Assembly (NCBI GenBank): GCA_019163175.1
Contig: JAFLKN010000052.1
Coordinates: 1 to 64,000 of the forward strand
DNA: 64,000 nt
Source: Prolixibacteraceae bacterium
GTDB lineage: Bacteria > Bacteroidota > Bacteroidia > Bacteroidales > Prolixibacteraceae
Direction: 5' to 3'
In this document: positions 62,238-64,000 of the stretch, one piece after another
Layout of the letters: each line of letters begins with the position of its first letter
Numbering within the stretch: the stretch's first letter is position 1
Notes under the pieces: model-generated
Database searches by the model: none
What the model was told of the DNA's origin: nothing
Seen by the model: the letters and a program-made list of their open reading frames with translations, nothing else
Position numbers and translations under genes: made by a program

Positions 62238-64000
62238 TTAAAATGTTACCGATAAACCAAAGATATAAGAGGAGGTTATAGGATAGCCGCTCTCTGCAAC
62301 TTCAGGATCCCATCCTTTGGGAAAATTGTCAATGGTAAAAATGTCTGATGCACTTCCGTAAATTCTAACCCTTTGGAGATTGATCTTCTGTGTCAGGCTT
62401 GTTGGCAAGTTGTACCCAAGGGTAATATTTTTCAACCGGAAGTATCCTCCATTCATCAACCAATAATCAGACATGGCATAGTTAACGCCTTGGTTGGTAT
62501 AGGTTAAACGTGGATATTTTGCCGCCAGGTTTTGTTCGTCGGTATTGTATTTGCTCCAGCTCGTGCCGTCGATTATTTTCGGCATGTGACCCCAGTTTGC
62601 AATCAGCGGTGTTATCATGATTCCACTTAACCGTCTGTTTTGATGGCCTATTCCTTGAAACACGATTGAAAAGTCAAAATTTTTGTAGTCGACTTTGAGG
62701 TTTGCCCCATACATGTAACGGGGCAACGATCCGCCCAATAAAACCCGGTCATATTCCGGAGAGATTTTACCATCCGGCATTCCATCAGGGCCACTGAGGT
62801 CTTTATATTTTACATCGCCCACCTTCTGGTTGCTACCCAATTTGGCTGATGCTGCCAGATCGTCGGCTGTCTGAAACAGTCCGTCAGAGAGGTAACCATA
62901 CCATTCATTGAATTCACTGCCTTTCTTTTTGATCTGGTCGCCAATAAATTCGGTACCACCCAAATCACCCATTTCTGATTGGAAATCGGAAATATTTCCG
63001 GAGATGGAATACCCCACTTCACCAATTTTATCGCTCCATCCCAATTCGGCTTCCCAACCTTTGGTAAACATTTTACCCGTATTCTGATCGGGATTGTCAA
63101 AACCGATATAATCAGGAATCTCCAGTTGCAGCAACATGTCTTTCGTCGTTTTCTCGTAATAGTCTCCAGTAAACCGAAGCCGGTTGTCAAATAAATTGGC
63201 ATCTATACCAAAATCAATTGACTCTGTTGTTTCCCATGAAATATCCTGAATGGCATATTGCGTTTGTGCTGCAGTTTGTGCTGCGGCAACGTTACTGCCC
63301 TGATAAAAAAGAGCATTGGAAAAAGCGATGGTTGCCTGGTAAGGATAATTCCCAATACGCTCATTACCCAAACTACCCCAAGAACCACGCACCTTCAGAA
63401 ATGACAACCATGGGATATCTTTCATGAAATTCTCTTCTGTCATTATCCAACCGGCCGAGAAAGAAGGGAAAGTACCCCAGCGATAATCCTCGGCAAAGCG
63501 TGATGAACCATCGTAACGCACGTTTCCCTGCAAAAAGTATTTGTTTTGATAGTTGTACATCAAACGTCCGAAATAGGAACGGTAGGCATTTTCATAAGCA
63601 CTTCCATTGTTACCACGTAAATCAAGAGGCCCCAGATCGAGATAAGGATAATTGGTTAACTCATATTTCTGACGTGAAGCGCCGAGGTTTTCGTTAAAGG
63701 CATAAAAATTCTCATAGCCCACCATCGCGTTCAGGTTATGTGACCCGAATGATTTCATATAATTGGCCAGAAGTTGTGAAGTAACCCTATAGTTGTCGTT
63801 TCTTGTTTCATAAAGGTCTGTTTGAGTAGATCCTTCCAAGGTTCCGGCAAGAACTGTAGGATCATCTGCCGCGTAATAAGGAACCCTTAGCCTGAAATTC
63901 TTTACTTTGTCAAAACCAAGCGTTGGTGAAATAACTGCCGACAATTTCAGTCCCTCCAGCGGAGTGTAGTCCAATGACATCTTACCGCCTATCTGATTGT
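62238..64000 (-). CDS. susC: SusC/RagA-family TonB-linked outer-membrane protein, partial
   Basis: The C-terminal 580+ residues of a SusC barrel, open at the right window edge (the frame continues through position 64000, residues NQIGGK before the first visible Met). Barrel features include LNAMVGYENFYAFNENLGASRQ, YFLQGNVRYDGSSRFAEDYRWG, TEENFMKDIPWLSFLKVRGSWG and the C-terminal VRIYGSASDIFTIDNFPKGWDPE...YIFGLSVTF. It imports oligosaccharide across the outer membrane with SusD. Signal peptide, plug and regulator genes lie outside. Confidence 0.95.
   Translation of the reverse strand, partial: NQIGGKMSLDYTPLEGLKLSAVISPTLGFDKVKNFRLRVPYYAADDPTVLAGTLEGSTQTDLYETRNDNYRVTSQLLANYMKSFGSHNLNAMVGYENFYAFNENLGASRQKYELTNYPYLDLGPLDLRGNNGSAYENAYRSYFGRLMYNYQNKYFLQGNVRYDGSSRFAEDYRWGTFPSFSAGWIMTEENFMKDIPWLSFLKVRGSWGSLGNERIGNYPYQATIAFSNALFYQGSNVAAAQTAAQTQYAIQDISWETTESIDFGIDANLFDNRLRFTGDYYEKTTKDMLLQLEIPDYIGFDNPDQNTGKMFTKGWEAELGWSDKIGEVGYSISGNISDFQSEMGDLGGTEFIGDQIKKKGSEFNEWYGYLSDGLFQTADDLAASAKLGSNQKVGDVKYKDLSGPDGMPDGKISPEYDRVLLGGSLPRYMYGANLKVDYKNFDFSIVFQGIGHQNRRLSGIMITPLIANWGHMPKIIDGTSWSKYNTDEQNLAAKYPRLTYTNQGVNYAMSDYWLMNGGYFRLKNITLGYNLPTSLTQKINLQRVRIYGSASDIFTIDNFPKGWDPEVAESGYPITSSYIFGLSVTF

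Overview
The window reads as a chromosome segment of a Bacteroidota bacterium. The evidence is the TAnnTTTG-type -7 promoter elements, a SusC/SusD pair, a type IX secretion C-terminal sorting domain, DUF4199, DUF4249 and large PspC-domain proteins, and many secreted glycoside hydrolases. The gene mix (PUL-rich, qNOR plus RIC, class II KARI) would suit a Prolixibacteraceae/Marinilabiliales-like organism, but that rank is inference.

Layout. 1-0.12 kb: SRP RNA (minus strand, running off the left edge) with a full promoter. 0.3-2.6 kb: DUF4199 membrane protein, GT2 glycosyltransferase and a TrhA/hemolysin III protein. 2.7-4.8 kb: a CarH/LitR-like B12-binding MerR regulator diverging from a secreted isoaspartyl peptidase. 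4.8-8 kb: a minus-strand unit of a secreted W-M repeat protein, PadR, and large and small PspC proteins, with a palindrome over its promoter. 8.2-15.3 kb: housekeeping genes (GroES-like, alpha/beta hydrolase, aminotransferase, GNAT, smpB, miaA, acyl-ACP thioesterase, map) with a higBA module. 15.5-21.8 kb: two AraC regulators, DUF72, GH97 and an orphan RACo-like corrinoid-activating protein. 22-26.7 kb: ilvC, PBP4-type dacB and eno. 26.7-30.6 kb: a nitric oxide defence module (qNOR, RIC, divergent Crp/Fnr regulator). 30.7-33.4 kb: GH78 alpha-L-rhamnosidase.

33.7-40.1 kb is the unusual part: six or seven AT-rich, mostly unknown plus-strand genes, nearly all followed by a related 113-156 bp repeat that ends in GTTA. 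In three units the first nine bases (GTTATGGCC, GTTATGGGC, GTTATGCGT) are exactly complementary to the 5' end of that unit's own repeat and not to that repeat's own 3' end. This is what integron gene cassettes with attC sites predict. No integrase gene is in the window, so the array is best described as a CALIN-like (attC cluster lacking an integrase) cassette array. Its cargo includes membrane, lipoprotein and secreted unknowns, a GNAT-YoaP protein and a Fic protein. Upstream of fic lie six TTTACAA-type boxes spaced about 20 bp apart in both orientations.

40.2-43.5 kb: a TonB-dependent receptor and DUF4249 lipoprotein pair. 43.6-64 kb: a long minus-strand polysaccharide/glycoside utilisation region reading susC (cut by the right edge), susD, GH29 fucosidase, two large paralogous surface proteins of unknown function (one a T9SS substrate), a GH2 lipoprotein, two secreted FAD-dependent oxidoreductases (one with two tandem FAD domains) and a CstA-family transporter. 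A cluster of four hairpins sits between the GH2 gene and the first oxidoreductase. The expected logic is import of a glycan or glycoside by SusCD, trimming by fucosidase and GH2 enzyme, and oxidative processing of a product by the flavoproteins; the substrate cannot be read from sequence.
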